Shown piece by piece: positions 51,224-60,416 of a stretch of 64,000 bases of DNA (its first letter is position 1; each line of letters opens with the position of its first letter). Location of the stretch: assembly GCF_012524165.2 (NCBI RefSeq), contig NZ_JABACJ020000001.1:310001-374000 (forward strand), written 5' to 3'. The notes beneath the pieces are model-generated. The model saw only the letters and a program-made list of their open reading frames with translations. It had not been told where the DNA came from and made no database searches. Source of the stretch: Faecalicatena faecalis (GTDB taxonomy: Bacteria > Bacillota > Clostridia > Lachnospirales > Lachnospiraceae). Both the position numbers and the translations under genes were made by a program.

Positions 51224-52952
51224 CGGATTAGTTCAAAATGATATATTCAGGAGCATCCCTGAGCGAATTGCAAAAACAGCGCAGAAAGATGAGAGGGCAA
51301 GGGCTTATCTTATCCCACAGAAAGTTCTGTGGGAAACGAACGATATAACTGCAAGAGTAATAGACAGCCATGTGCTTTTGGAACAGAGAAGTCCTCAGAT
51401 TTCGTTGGATTCGCAGAGCCCTTGCATTTTATGTAATGATGGGCAGCCAGCATCTATTTTATTAGATTTTGGGTGTGAGATACATGGGGGCATCGTGATT
51501 CATGCGTGGAAAGAGACGACGGGAAAGGGAGCAAAGGTACGCGTCCGCTTCGGAGAATCTGCCCTGGAGGCAATGAGTGAACTTGGGGGAATCCAGAATG
51601 CTACAAATGACCATGCGAACCGGGACATGATTGTACGAATCGGTAACATGAGCATGAACCCTATTGGGGAAACTGGGTTTAGATTCGTCAGGATTGATCT
51701 ACTGGAACCATATCAGCAAATGGAGTTAAAAGCAGTACAGGCGGTTTTGATTTATAAGGATCTGGAGTATAAAGGGAGTTTTCATTGCAGTGACGAGCTG
51801 CTGAACAGAATCTGGAATACAGGTGCATATACTGTACACCTGAATACACAAAATTATATATGGGATGGAATTAAACGTGACCGGCTTGTGTGGGCAGGTG
51901 ATCTTCATCCAGAAATTACGGCAATTAAGACGGTCTTTGGAAATGAAGAGGCCGTGCCGAAAAGTTTGGATTTCGTAAGAAATGAAACGCCTCTTCCGGG
52001 GTGGATGAATGACTTTCCGGCATATTCTATGTGGTGGGCTATCATTCAGTATGATTGGTTTTTGTATACTGGAGATTTTTCATATCTGAAAGAACAGCAT
52101 CACTATCTCAGAGGATTACAGGAACAGATGTCCTCCTGTATTGGAGAAGATGGTAAGGATAATACACCGGAGACTCGATTTGTTGACTGGCCGTCAAAGG
52201 CAAATCCTGGTGTGGTTGATGCCGGGCTTCAGGCACTTCATATTCTTGCAACATCAAAAATGGAGAAGCTGTTTGAACAATTGGAGGATGAAGAGATGGC
52301 TGAAATATGCCGTCAAGATTTAGGAAAGCTGAGAAAATATAAAGCGAATTTTGAATCGGCAAAACAGGCAGCAGCACTTATGGTACTTTCAGGAATGGAA
52401 GAGGCTGTAGATGTGAATGAAAAGCTTTTGAGAAAGAATGGTTCAAAAGGAATGTCTACCTTCATGGGATATTATATTTTGTCAGCCAGGGCAAAGGCAG
52501 GGGATTACCAAGGGTGCTTGGAAAGCATCAGAGAATATTGGGGTGGAATGCTTGCGCTGGGCGCGACAACCTTCTGGGAAGATTTTGATATAGAGTGGTT
52601 GAAGGATGCCCTTCCGATTGATGCATGGAAACGTGAGGAGGGGAAAATAGATGTTCATGGGACATATGGAGGATACTGCTATTGTGGCTATCGGCACAGT
52701 CTTTGCCATGGCTGGGCAGCAGGTGTGACGCCATGGCTGAGCGAAAATGTGCTTGGTGTAAAGATTCTTGAACCAGGATGCAAAAAGGTTCAGATTAATC
52801 CTCATTTGGGTGACCTTGATTTTGCAGAAGGAACGTATCCGACCCCTTATGGAAAAATACATATTCATCATGTAAGGAAGCCGGATGGGGAAATTGAAAG
52901 TAGAATAACAGCGCCCAAGGAAATTATCATTGTGCAAGGAGAACAGGGATGA
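51213..52952 (+). CDS. Alpha-L-rhamnosidase-like protein, GH78 type
   Basis: This 579-residue protein has an N-terminal jelly-roll part (DFGCEIHGGIVIHAWKET; RVRFGESALEAMSE) then a helical barrel with the GH78-like acidic motif WDGIKRDRLVWAGDLHPEI, then WWAIIQYDWFLYTGDFSYL and a C-terminal beta domain (KKVQINPHLGDLDFAEGTYPTPYGKI). It is shorter than many GH78 enzymes and has no signal peptide. It likely removes rhamnose from imported oligosaccharides. It overlaps its neighbours by 11 and 4 bases. Confidence 0.88.
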   Translation: MSDNGLVQNDIFRSIPERIAKTAQKDERARAYLIPQKVLWETNDITARVIDSHVLLEQRSPQISLDSQSPCILCNDGQPASILLDFGCEIHGGIVIHAWKETTGKGAKVRVRFGESALEAMSELGGIQNATNDHANRDMIVRIGNMSMNPIGETGFRFVRIDLLEPYQQMELKAVQAVLIYKDLEYKGSFHCSDELLNRIWNTGAYTVHLNTQNYIWDGIKRDRLVWAGDLHPEITAIKTVFGNEEAVPKSLDFVRNETPLPGWMNDFPAYSMWWAIIQYDWFLYTGDFSYLKEQHHYLRGLQEQMSSCIGEDGKDNTPETRFVDWPSKANPGVVDAGLQALHILATSKMEKLFEQLEDEEMAEICRQDLGKLRKYKANFESAKQAAALMVLSGMEEAVDVNEKLLRKNGSKGMSTFMGYYILSARAKAGDYQGCLESIREYWGGMLALGATTFWEDFDIEWLKDALPIDAWKREEGKIDVHGTYGGYCYCGYRHSLCHGWAAGVTPWLSENVLGVKILEPGCKKVQINPHLGDLDFAEGTYPTPYGKIHIHHVRKPDGEIESRITAPKEIIIVQGEQG

Positions 52953-54526
52953 GAAGGCTGGATTGGGAAGTAAGTACATTGAGTGGAGAGCTTGGATATA
53001 GAATTTTAAAGAATTACTGCCGTCTGGAAAGTGACATCTACCGACCAGGAAAAATCTTTCAAATGGAACAGAATGGATGGCCGGGTGATTGGGAAGGCAG
53101 GACAATATTGGCCTTAGTTCTTCATGGGCAGGTAACCAAAAGAGAGCCAGCTTTTTTAAAAGAAATTATAGAGCAGCTTCCTAAAGTAATGAATGCGTCG
53201 GGATACATGGGGGACGTGGTACGGGAACAGGAGGCGAATGAACAGCAACTGTCAGGACATAATTGGCTGCTTAGGGGACTGATGGCTTATGCCGGTTGGA
53301 AAAAGGACAAGAATGTATGGCATATGGTAGTTACCATTGTAGAAGCTTTATATAAGCCGACGCTGAAATTATATGATTCTTACCCAACAGAAATAAGAGG
53401 AGAAGGTGGTGCATGCGGGAGTATCGGAAAAGTACAAAACGGATGGCAGCTTTCCACAGATACTGGATGCGCCTTTATCTGTATCGATGGTCTGGCTGAA
53501 TATTACCAAGTCACAAAGGATCCAGATGTTGAATTGCTTCTAAGGGAAATGTGCAGGAATTTTTGGAAAATTGATTTTATAGGAACATCCATGCAGACGC
53601 ATGCTACTTTGAGTGCATTACGAGGTGTGCTGCGATTTTTTGAAATTACAGGAGAAATACAGTTTCTAGAACAGGCCATCCGTATATTTGGGTTATACCA
53701 GCAGTTTGGAATGACCGCAAATTATGCAAATCAAAATTGGTTCGGAAAACCAGCATGGACAGAACCATGTGCAATTGTTGATTCCTATATGGTTGCAATG
53801 AAATTATATCAGTTGACAGGAGAACTCTCATATTTGGAATTGGCTCATAGAATCTATTACAATGCTCTTTGTTTTGCACAGAGATATAATGGCGGATTTG
53901 GATGTGATGTATGTACGGGGAAAACGGAAGAGGTATTAAAGACAAAAACGGATATTTTTGAAGCGTATTGGTGCTGTACAATGCGAGGGGCAGAAGGTCT
54001 AACAGAGGTGGTATCAGATACAGTCTGGCAGAAAGATGGAGACGTCATAATTTTAAATCAGAACAATATTTGGACCAATATTGGAGAAATGAGGCTAGAA
54101 CTTAAGACTGAATATCCTCAAAAAGGGAATTTTAAAGTTCTGGCATGTGGAGGAGTTCCCTGTTCTATAAAAGTTTATATTCCTCAATTTGCACTGGAAT
54201 CTCTATGTTTTAGAGAGAATACTGGCGAAAACAATATTGTTTTAAATGGCAATTTTCTACAAATTTCTTATGAGGGGATTTCAATGGAATTGACTGTAGA
54301 ATTCGAGATACCGCTGCGAGAAGAAAGTGTAGAGTATGACGGGAAAAAATATCTTCGATATTGGAGAGGAGAACAGATTGTCGGATGCCTTGAGGAAGGA
54401 ATAGAAGGGCAGATAGCAGCAGGAATGCCAACGGAAACACTTGATAAAATGATCGATATGAAGGGAAGGGCAGAAAGTGAAGAATATGGAATTAGGATAT
54501 TATTCCCTGAAAGAGGTAGGGCATGA
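52949..54526 (+). CDS. GH127/DUF1680-like glycoside hydrolase, putative beta-L-arabinofuranosidase
   Basis: The 525-residue protein is mainly an (alpha/alpha)6 barrel followed by beta domains. TDIFEAYWCCTMRGAEGLTE holds the paired cysteines, and a CDVCTGK segment precedes it; GH127 enzymes use a Glu and three Cys to bind zinc and cleave beta-L-arabinofuranosides. The first part (GHNWLLRGLMAYAGW; STDTGCAFICIDGLAEYYQ) also fits DUF1680. Its ATG overlaps the preceding stop as ATGA. Family assignment is by motif and the exact substrate is not clear. Confidence 0.78.
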   Translation: MRRLDWEVSTLSGELGYRILKNYCRLESDIYRPGKIFQMEQNGWPGDWEGRTILALVLHGQVTKREPAFLKEIIEQLPKVMNASGYMGDVVREQEANEQQLSGHNWLLRGLMAYAGWKKDKNVWHMVVTIVEALYKPTLKLYDSYPTEIRGEGGACGSIGKVQNGWQLSTDTGCAFICIDGLAEYYQVTKDPDVELLLREMCRNFWKIDFIGTSMQTHATLSALRGVLRFFEITGEIQFLEQAIRIFGLYQQFGMTANYANQNWFGKPAWTEPCAIVDSYMVAMKLYQLTGELSYLELAHRIYYNALCFAQRYNGGFGCDVCTGKTEEVLKTKTDIFEAYWCCTMRGAEGLTEVVSDTVWQKDGDVIILNQNNIWTNIGEMRLELKTEYPQKGNFKVLACGGVPCSIKVYIPQFALESLCFRENTGENNIVLNGNFLQISYEGISMELTVEFEIPLREESVEYDGKKYLRYWRGEQIVGCLEEGIEGQIAAGMPTETLDKMIDMKGRAESEEYGIRILFPERGRA

Positions 54527-57495
54527 ATGAAAAAGAATTTGTAGAAAGTTTCAAGAAACCTCCTGTAGAGTTCAGAGCGAAACCCTTTTGGGCGTGGAAT
54601 GGGAGGCTGGATAAGGAGGAACTTTTCCGCCAGATAGAAATTATGAAGGAAATGGGGTTCGGCGGATTTTTCATGCATTCACGTACAGGTCTGCAGACAG
54701 AATATCTTGGAGAAGAATGGTTTGATTTGATCAATGAATGTGCGGATAAGGCTTCCGGTCAGGGTTTAGAGGCATGGATCTATGATGAGGATAGATGGCC
54801 ATCAGGGATTGCGGGCGGTCTGGTCACACAGGAAGAACGTTTCCGGGCAAAATTTATTGAGATGAGGATGGCAGCTCCGGGAGAATATGTGGAATGTGGG
54901 GAAAATACGTTAGCCGTATTTAGCTGTGAGATGGAAGGGAACACCTTTAAAAAACTTAAGAAAGTGGAACAGGCGGAAGCATCAGATGGAGAAAATTTGT
55001 TGATTTTTTCTATCGTCTATTCAGATTCTAAAGATGTATATAATGGATATACGTATCTTGATACTATGAACTTTGATGCAGTAGAACAATTCTTGGAACT
55101 GACACATCATCAATATGCGGAGAAGTGTGGGAAAAGGATTGGCACCAGTATTCGGGGAGTTTTCACAGATGAACCTCACAGGGGAGCTATGTTCAGCTCT
55201 TTTTCAGAAGGGAGCGAAAATAGGATTCCATATACAGATCAATTGTTTTCCGTGTTCAAGGAAGAATGTGGCTATGATCTAAAACAACAACTGCCCTATT
55301 TGTTTCTAAGGGAGGAAGGTACATTTTCAAAGGCAGCACTGGATTATATAGAGGTATGTCAGAAGTTATTTTTAAAAAATTTTGCGCGGCCTATCCAGAA
55401 GTGGTGCTCAGACAATCATATGATTTTTACAGGACATGTACTGCATGAAGATAGTCTGAGTGCTCAGACGGTGATGCAGGGGTCTTTAATGAGATTCTAT
55501 GAGTATATGGACTATCCAGGAATTGATATTCTGACGGAGAAGAATGAATGCTGGTGGGTCGTAAAACAAGCAGTCTCTGTTGCGAGACAGTTGGATAAGC
55601 CCTTTGTTTTGTCTGAATTGTATGGTGGGACAGGATGGCAGATGACTCTGGAGAATTATAAACAAGTTGGAGACTGGCAGGCCTTGTTCGGAGTGAATCT
55701 GCGTTGTCCTCATCTTTCCTGGTATACAATGCAGGGAGAGGCGAAAAGAGATTATCCTGCAAGTATTTTCTACCAGTCGGCATGGTATAGAGAATATGAA
55801 AAATTGGAGACTTATTTTGCGAGGATTGGGATGTTTACCTCACAGGGAAAAAATGAGTGCAGTCTGCTTGTGCTCAATCCGATCGAGAGCGTTTGGGGAT
55901 ATAGCAGGAGCGGTGCCTTTTTAGGGCTGGAAGCGGCAGACTCACGGATTCAGTATCTGGAAAAACGGTATCAGGAGGTCTTTGGGATTCTTGTTAGTGG
56001 ACATGTAGAGTTTGATTATGGAGAAGAATCTATTCTTGAAAAGCATGGAAAAGTAGAAAACGGACTGATATATGTAGGAAAATGCTGCTATCAAAAGGTC
56101 CTTATCGCAGGAATGGATACAATTAGAATGAAGACATTGGATTTGCTGGAGGAATTCCGAGAGCAGGGGGGGAGCGTAATTTTTGCAGGCGAACGTCCTA
56201 AATATGTTGATGGGATTCTATCTGAGCATGTGGAAGAAGTAGCGCAAAGGTGTGTAACAGTTAAGTTTTCTAAAGATCAGATTTTACAATCCTGTAGAAA
56301 CGAAACGGAGATAGTGCTGGAAGGTGAGGGCGCCGGGGAAATTCTATGCAGAATAAGTTCTGATGAAGATGCAAGATATATGATGCTCTTGAATAGCAAC
56401 CGAAATCAAGCACACCGAGATATAAAAATATCTTTTGGCGCAGAGAATACCGTAGAATTATGGAATGCCAGAGATGGTGAAATAAGAACAATTTTAGAAG
56501 ATAATGAGCAAAGCGGTACTCTTACGGTACAGTTTGCCCCAGGAGAAGAAAAGCTTTATCGTATTTCCAAAAGAACAAAGGAACTGCCTGATTTATTCAC
56601 ATATTCGTTAAGTGAAGAGAATGTTTTGGTTCTTGATTTTGTTGAGGCTGAGATTGGGGGAAATCGATTTGAGGGCGAGGTTCTAAAAACAGACAGGAAA
56701 ATAAGAAATTATTTGGGGCTTTCTATCAGGGGCGGTGAGATGCTGCAGCCCTGGTATATCCAGAAATATGAAAGGCAGCAGTATGAAAAACGGTGGGATA
56801 TAGAACTGAAATATACGTTTCATATTAGGAAGCTTCCATCCAGACTCTATTTGGCTTTTGAGGATGTGGAACATGTATCAGACATGCGGGTCAATGGCAG
56901 CAGGATACAGTATAATACAGAAAATTACTGGATTGACAGATGTTTTTCACGTGTAGAAATACCATATGGATCTTTGAAAGAAGGAGAAAATGAAATCAAA
57001 ATCTGTAGCAGATATGGTATAGAAAATGGTTTGGAGGCGGTCTATCTTTTGGGAGAGTTCGGAGTGTATAATTTTTCCGATAAGGGGAAATGGGAACTTT
57101 CGCAGCTGCCCCGCTATTTGAAAGCGGGGGATGTTACGTATCAGGGACTTCCATTTTACTCAGGGAGTATTCGGTATGATCTGCCAGAGATGGAGGGGGC
57201 TTATCAGATTCAGGATATAAAATTTGCAGGGAGTTGTGTGAAGATAATCGGAGATTCTACCGAGGTGCTGTTTGCACCGCCATATATGAGTGAGATGAAT
57301 CAACCAAGGAATCTGGAAGTGGTCCTTACGAGAAGGAATACATTCGGCCCACTGCATTGTTCGAGAAAGCGGCTGCCGGCTTATGGACCAGAAGTATTCT
57401 TGATGGATCAGGAGGAATGGCAGGATGAATATTCACTCATCGGGCAGGGGTTACTTGAGAAGCCCAGAATTCGGCGTATGAATGGACAGAAATAA
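54523..57495 (+). CDS. Large glycoside hydrolase, GH106-like
   Basis: The 990-residue protein starts with a TIM-barrel domain (FRAKPFWAWNGRLDKEEL; MKEMGFGGFFMHSRTGLQTEY; WIYDEDRWPSGIAGG), resembling GH106 alpha-L-rhamnosidases and related uncharacterised hydrolases. Acidic candidates occur in VFTDEPHRG and VLSELYGGTGWQ. A middle glutamine-amidotransferase-like segment and C-terminal galactose-binding-like domain (LYLAFEDVEHVSDMRVNGSRI) follow. No signal peptide is present. ATGA overlap links it to the previous gene. The role in rhamnoside breakdown is inferred from family and context. Confidence 0.78.
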   Translation: MNEKEFVESFKKPPVEFRAKPFWAWNGRLDKEELFRQIEIMKEMGFGGFFMHSRTGLQTEYLGEEWFDLINECADKASGQGLEAWIYDEDRWPSGIAGGLVTQEERFRAKFIEMRMAAPGEYVECGENTLAVFSCEMEGNTFKKLKKVEQAEASDGENLLIFSIVYSDSKDVYNGYTYLDTMNFDAVEQFLELTHHQYAEKCGKRIGTSIRGVFTDEPHRGAMFSSFSEGSENRIPYTDQLFSVFKEECGYDLKQQLPYLFLREEGTFSKAALDYIEVCQKLFLKNFARPIQKWCSDNHMIFTGHVLHEDSLSAQTVMQGSLMRFYEYMDYPGIDILTEKNECWWVVKQAVSVARQLDKPFVLSELYGGTGWQMTLENYKQVGDWQALFGVNLRCPHLSWYTMQGEAKRDYPASIFYQSAWYREYEKLETYFARIGMFTSQGKNECSLLVLNPIESVWGYSRSGAFLGLEAADSRIQYLEKRYQEVFGILVSGHVEFDYGEESILEKHGKVENGLIYVGKCCYQKVLIAGMDTIRMKTLDLLEEFREQGGSVIFAGERPKYVDGILSEHVEEVAQRCVTVKFSKDQILQSCRNETEIVLEGEGAGEILCRISSDEDARYMMLLNSNRNQAHRDIKISFGAENTVELWNARDGEIRTILEDNEQSGTLTVQFAPGEEKLYRISKRTKELPDLFTYSLSEENVLVLDFVEAEIGGNRFEGEVLKTDRKIRNYLGLSIRGGEMLQPWYIQKYERQQYEKRWDIELKYTFHIRKLPSRLYLAFEDVEHVSDMRVNGSRIQYNTENYWIDRCFSRVEIPYGSLKEGENEIKICSRYGIENGLEAVYLLGEFGVYNFSDKGKWELSQLPRYLKAGDVTYQGLPFYSGSIRYDLPEMEGAYQIQDIKFAGSCVKIIGDSTEVLFAPPYMSEMNQPRNLEVVLTRRNTFGPLHCSRKRLPAYGPEVFLMDQEEWQDEYSLIGQGLLEKPRIRRMNGQK

Positions 57496-57560
57496 AAGGC
57501 AGCAGACCTAGTAGAGTCACACATCAGTTGTAAAGAATAGAAAAAGGAGGTATAGGAAAT

Positions 57561-58700
57561 ATGAGAAGCATCAATGAACAAGAACTAAATCATGTCAGGA
57601 AAATGCTGGAACGAGGAATTGTACAGAATGAGGGCACAGGATTGCTGCATTTTACAGGTTACCAGAACACAACATTGTATGATTGGGATCAGTATTTTGA
57701 AGGAATTGTTCAGCTTTATGCGGGATGGGATACAAAATATATGATCAATGCTATTAAAATATATCTACAGTATCAGGAGCAGAATGGTTTCTCAAAGCGT
57801 GCAATACAGAACGGATATTCAGGGGAAGAGGATTATGAGATGGTGAAGCCTTTCCTCTCACAGTTAGTTCTTCTGTGCTATTCTAAGGATGGAAATCTTG
57901 ATTGGGTGGATCATGAGATATTTGTGCGGCTTGGAAAATCTCTGGACTATTGGTTGTTTGTAAGAGATGAGAATGGAAATCATCTGTCGAAATGGAGAAG
58001 CTCCGTGGAAACAGGGATGGACGATCAACACGAACGGGGCGGTGTCTGGAAATCGGATTTCTGTGAAGGTGTCGACCTGAACTGTTATCTATACCGGGAG
58101 TGCCTGGCGTATGCAAAAGTTTGTGAATATAAATTTGAGAAGATACTGGCACAAAAATATAGAAAGTATGCAGAGGAGAGAAAAACTGCTGTGCAGACGA
58201 TGTGGGATGAGGAGGATGGTTTTTATTATGACCGTGATGAAAGAGATGGAAAGTCCATTAAAGTGAAATCAATTTCTTGCCTTCTGCCGATTTGGGCAGG
58301 AATTTCAGAGAAAGATCAGGTTAGACGTTTAGTCTATGAACATATTTTAAATCCAATGGAATTCTGGAGGCCATTCCCTCTTCCCGCCCTGGCTGCATCA
58401 GAGCCTGGCTACAGTCCAGTACATCTGGAAGGGGATATAGGGTGTAACTGGCGTGCCAACACATGGGTCCCAACGAATTACATGGTGATGCATGGGTTAA
58501 TGGATTACGGGTATCGAGACATTGCAGGATTTATAGCATATAAGACTAAGGAATTAATTCTGAAATCAGGAGATCGGGAATATTATCTAACGGAGACTGG
58601 AGAGGGGACCGGTTTAGATCCCTTCTGGGGCTGGACTCTTCTAGGATATTTTATGGAAATGGAAGTAGAGGATAACTATAATCCCATGAAAATAGAGTGA
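57561..58700 (+). CDS. Trehalase/GH63-like glycoside hydrolase
   Basis: The 379-residue protein is an (alpha/alpha)6 barrel resembling MGH1/GH63 and GH37 enzymes: LYDWDQYFEGIVQLYAG near the N-terminus, WRSSVETGMDDQHER as the central catalytic Asp region, and GCNWRANTWVPTNYMVMHG near the C-terminus with GLDPFWGWT. Such enzymes hydrolyse alpha-glucosides or mannosylglycerate-type linkages; the substrate here is not clear. AAAGGAGG precedes the ATG, 65 bases after the previous gene. It is the last gene of the glycan locus, closed by a strong terminator. Confidence 0.82.
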   Translation: MRSINEQELNHVRKMLERGIVQNEGTGLLHFTGYQNTTLYDWDQYFEGIVQLYAGWDTKYMINAIKIYLQYQEQNGFSKRAIQNGYSGEEDYEMVKPFLSQLVLLCYSKDGNLDWVDHEIFVRLGKSLDYWLFVRDENGNHLSKWRSSVETGMDDQHERGGVWKSDFCEGVDLNCYLYRECLAYAKVCEYKFEKILAQKYRKYAEERKTAVQTMWDEEDGFYYDRDERDGKSIKVKSISCLLPIWAGISEKDQVRRLVYEHILNPMEFWRPFPLPALAASEPGYSPVHLEGDIGCNWRANTWVPTNYMVMHGLMDYGYRDIAGFIAYKTKELILKSGDREYYLTETGEGTGLDPFWGWTLLGYFMEMEVEDNYNPMKIE

Positions 58701-58726
58701 GCCGAAACGGTCTCACTCTATTTTGT
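58689..58726. terminator. Bidirectional terminator closing the glycan locus
   Basis: AAAATAGAGTGA (58689-58700) pairs perfectly with 58713-58724, with an inner CCG-AAA-CGG. The left arm covers the last codons and stop of the final gene. Confidence 0.88.
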
Positions 58727-58755
58727 GGAAACAATGTTAATTTTATTAGTGATGT

Positions 58756-59688
58756 CTATTTATGAATCCGTGTTCCTGCTTTCCCTTTCATTGCCTCTTT
58801 TACCTGATCAAAGGAGGTGATGATCGCTCCGCGTCCTTCTCCTTTTTCGATGAATTCAACGGCAGCGCGGAATTTCGGATACATATTATAGATACCAAAA
58901 TGTCCCTGTTCCATGTATTCTTTCGCCTGATTCAGGGTGATGTCCCCGAGTTTTTCTTCGTTTGGCTGGCCAAGGTTGATGCACACCTGATCTACACTCG
59001 TCAGAATGATCAGTTCATCGGCATTGACTCCTTCTGCAAGCTTCCCTGCGGTCAGGTCCTTCTCGATCACGGCACTGGCCCCCTTTAAGTGGTTATCCTG
59101 CTCCAGAACAGGAATACTGCCTCCGCCGCAGGCAATAACGACCTGATCGGCATCAAGCAGCGCATTGACAGCGTCTAATTCTACGATCTTGACCGGATTC
59201 GGGGCAGAAACAACGCGGCGGAAACCTTTGCCTGGCTCTTCAATGACATAGTTCCCCTTTTTGCGTTCCTCATTGGCTTCCTCTGCCGTCATATACCGTC
59301 CAAGGACCTTCGTCGGAGTATAGAATGCTTCATCATATGGATCTACGATCACCTGGGTAAGGACAGTGCTGACAGTACGGTAGATTCCGCGGCTCAACAG
59401 CTCTTCACGGATACCATTCTGCAGGTCATATCCGATATAGCCCTGGCTCATGGCAGAGCAGACGGACATTGGTGCAGCAGTATAATCATCATGGGTCTTG
59501 CCAAATTCATTCATGGCAGTATGAATCATACCGACCTGCGGTGCGTTGCTGTGGGTGATTGCAACCTGATATCCTTCTTCAATTAAATCTGCGATAGCCT
59601 TTGCAGTATTTTTCACGGCGACCTTCTGCTCGGGAAGGGTAGTTCCCAGGGCGCGGTGTCCTAATGCGACAACAACTCTTTTTTTCAT
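58756..59688 (-). CDS. arcC: Carbamate kinase
   Basis: The 310-residue amino-acid-kinase-fold enzyme makes ATP and carbamate from carbamoyl phosphate and ADP. Conserved parts include VVALGHRALG, HSNAPQVGMI, VIACGGGSIPV, the lysine-containing KDLTAGKLAEGVNAD and MYPKFRAAVEFIE. The ATG at 59688 is chosen because AGAGGG is 8 bases away; one at 59694 is too close. No arginine deiminase or carbamoyltransferase gene is next to it, so the carbamoyl phosphate source is elsewhere. Confidence 0.95.
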   Translation of the reverse strand: MKKRVVVALGHRALGTTLPEQKVAVKNTAKAIADLIEEGYQVAITHSNAPQVGMIHTAMNEFGKTHDDYTAAPMSVCSAMSQGYIGYDLQNGIREELLSRGIYRTVSTVLTQVIVDPYDEAFYTPTKVLGRYMTAEEANEERKKGNYVIEEPGKGFRRVVSAPNPVKIVELDAVNALLDADQVVIACGGGSIPVLEQDNHLKGASAVIEKDLTAGKLAEGVNADELIILTSVDQVCINLGQPNEEKLGDITLNQAKEYMEQGHFGIYNMYPKFRAAVEFIEKGEGRGAIITSFDQVKEAMKGKAGTRIHK

Positions 59689-59815
59689 GTTCATATCCCT
59701 CTTTTTCTATCTAAATTTGTGTCTATCAAGTGTTATACAGTGAATTATATTATTTTTCCATAGAAAAAGCAACGGTCAACTTATATAAGCGGAGGAATGC
59801 CAAATCACAGGCGCA

Positions 59816-60367
59816 CTAAAGTGTAACTACGCGGTAGCGGTGCCCCGTATACTTAAGAAACTTTTTCAGAATATCCTGGGTCTTGATCTTTAAGGAGGAG
59901 GTATTGATACAGGGATGGCATCCAAGGTATTCATTCTCCAGCAGGTCTTTGTCGATCAGGAGGTCCACGTACCAGTCTTTATCATTCATCAGTCCCAGAA
60001 CGCTGACAGAACCTGGTGTGATATCCAGATACTTTTCCATGAATTCCGGCTCTGCAAAGGAGAGTCGGGAGATGCCGAGCTGACCGGATAAATCTTTTGT
60101 AATGAACTTTTTTTCGCCGGGCATCAGCAGAAGGAAAAAGGTGGTCTTCTGGCGATTGCGTAAAAACAAGTTCTTGCAGGGCATAATACCAAGCTCAGCC
60201 TCAATTGCCTGACAGGCTTCGATTGTCGGCGCGACATCATGATCAACGCCCTCATAAGGGATTCCTAGTTTGTCCAGCACATCATAGACGCGGATCTCCT
60301 TTTCAAGACGACCAGTGCAGTCGGGTCTGGAAGTAAAGTGTTCTTTGCTGACATAAATTTGATCCAT
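59816..60367 (-). CDS. ProX/YbaK-type prolyl-tRNA editing protein
   Basis: The 183-residue single-domain protein resembles free-standing editing domains (PrdX/ProXp) that hydrolyse mischarged alanyl-tRNA-Pro. YDVLDKLGIPYEGVDHD at the start, CKNLFLRNRQKTTFFLLLMPGEK in the middle and GCHPCINTSSLKIKTQDIL near the end carry the conserved substrate-binding residues. The start is ATG 60367, after GAGAGGA. It is monocistronic. Confidence 0.9.
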   Translation of the reverse strand: MDQIYVSKEHFTSRPDCTGRLEKEIRVYDVLDKLGIPYEGVDHDVAPTIEACQAIEAELGIMPCKNLFLRNRQKTTFFLLLMPGEKKFITKDLSGQLGISRLSFAEPEFMEKYLDITPGSVSVLGLMNDKDWYVDLLIDKDLLENEYLGCHPCINTSSLKIKTQDILKKFLKYTGHRYRVVTL

Positions 60368-60416
60368 AATTAAAATCCTCTCAATCAAAAATTCTTTTTA
60401 TATTATAAAATATTCT

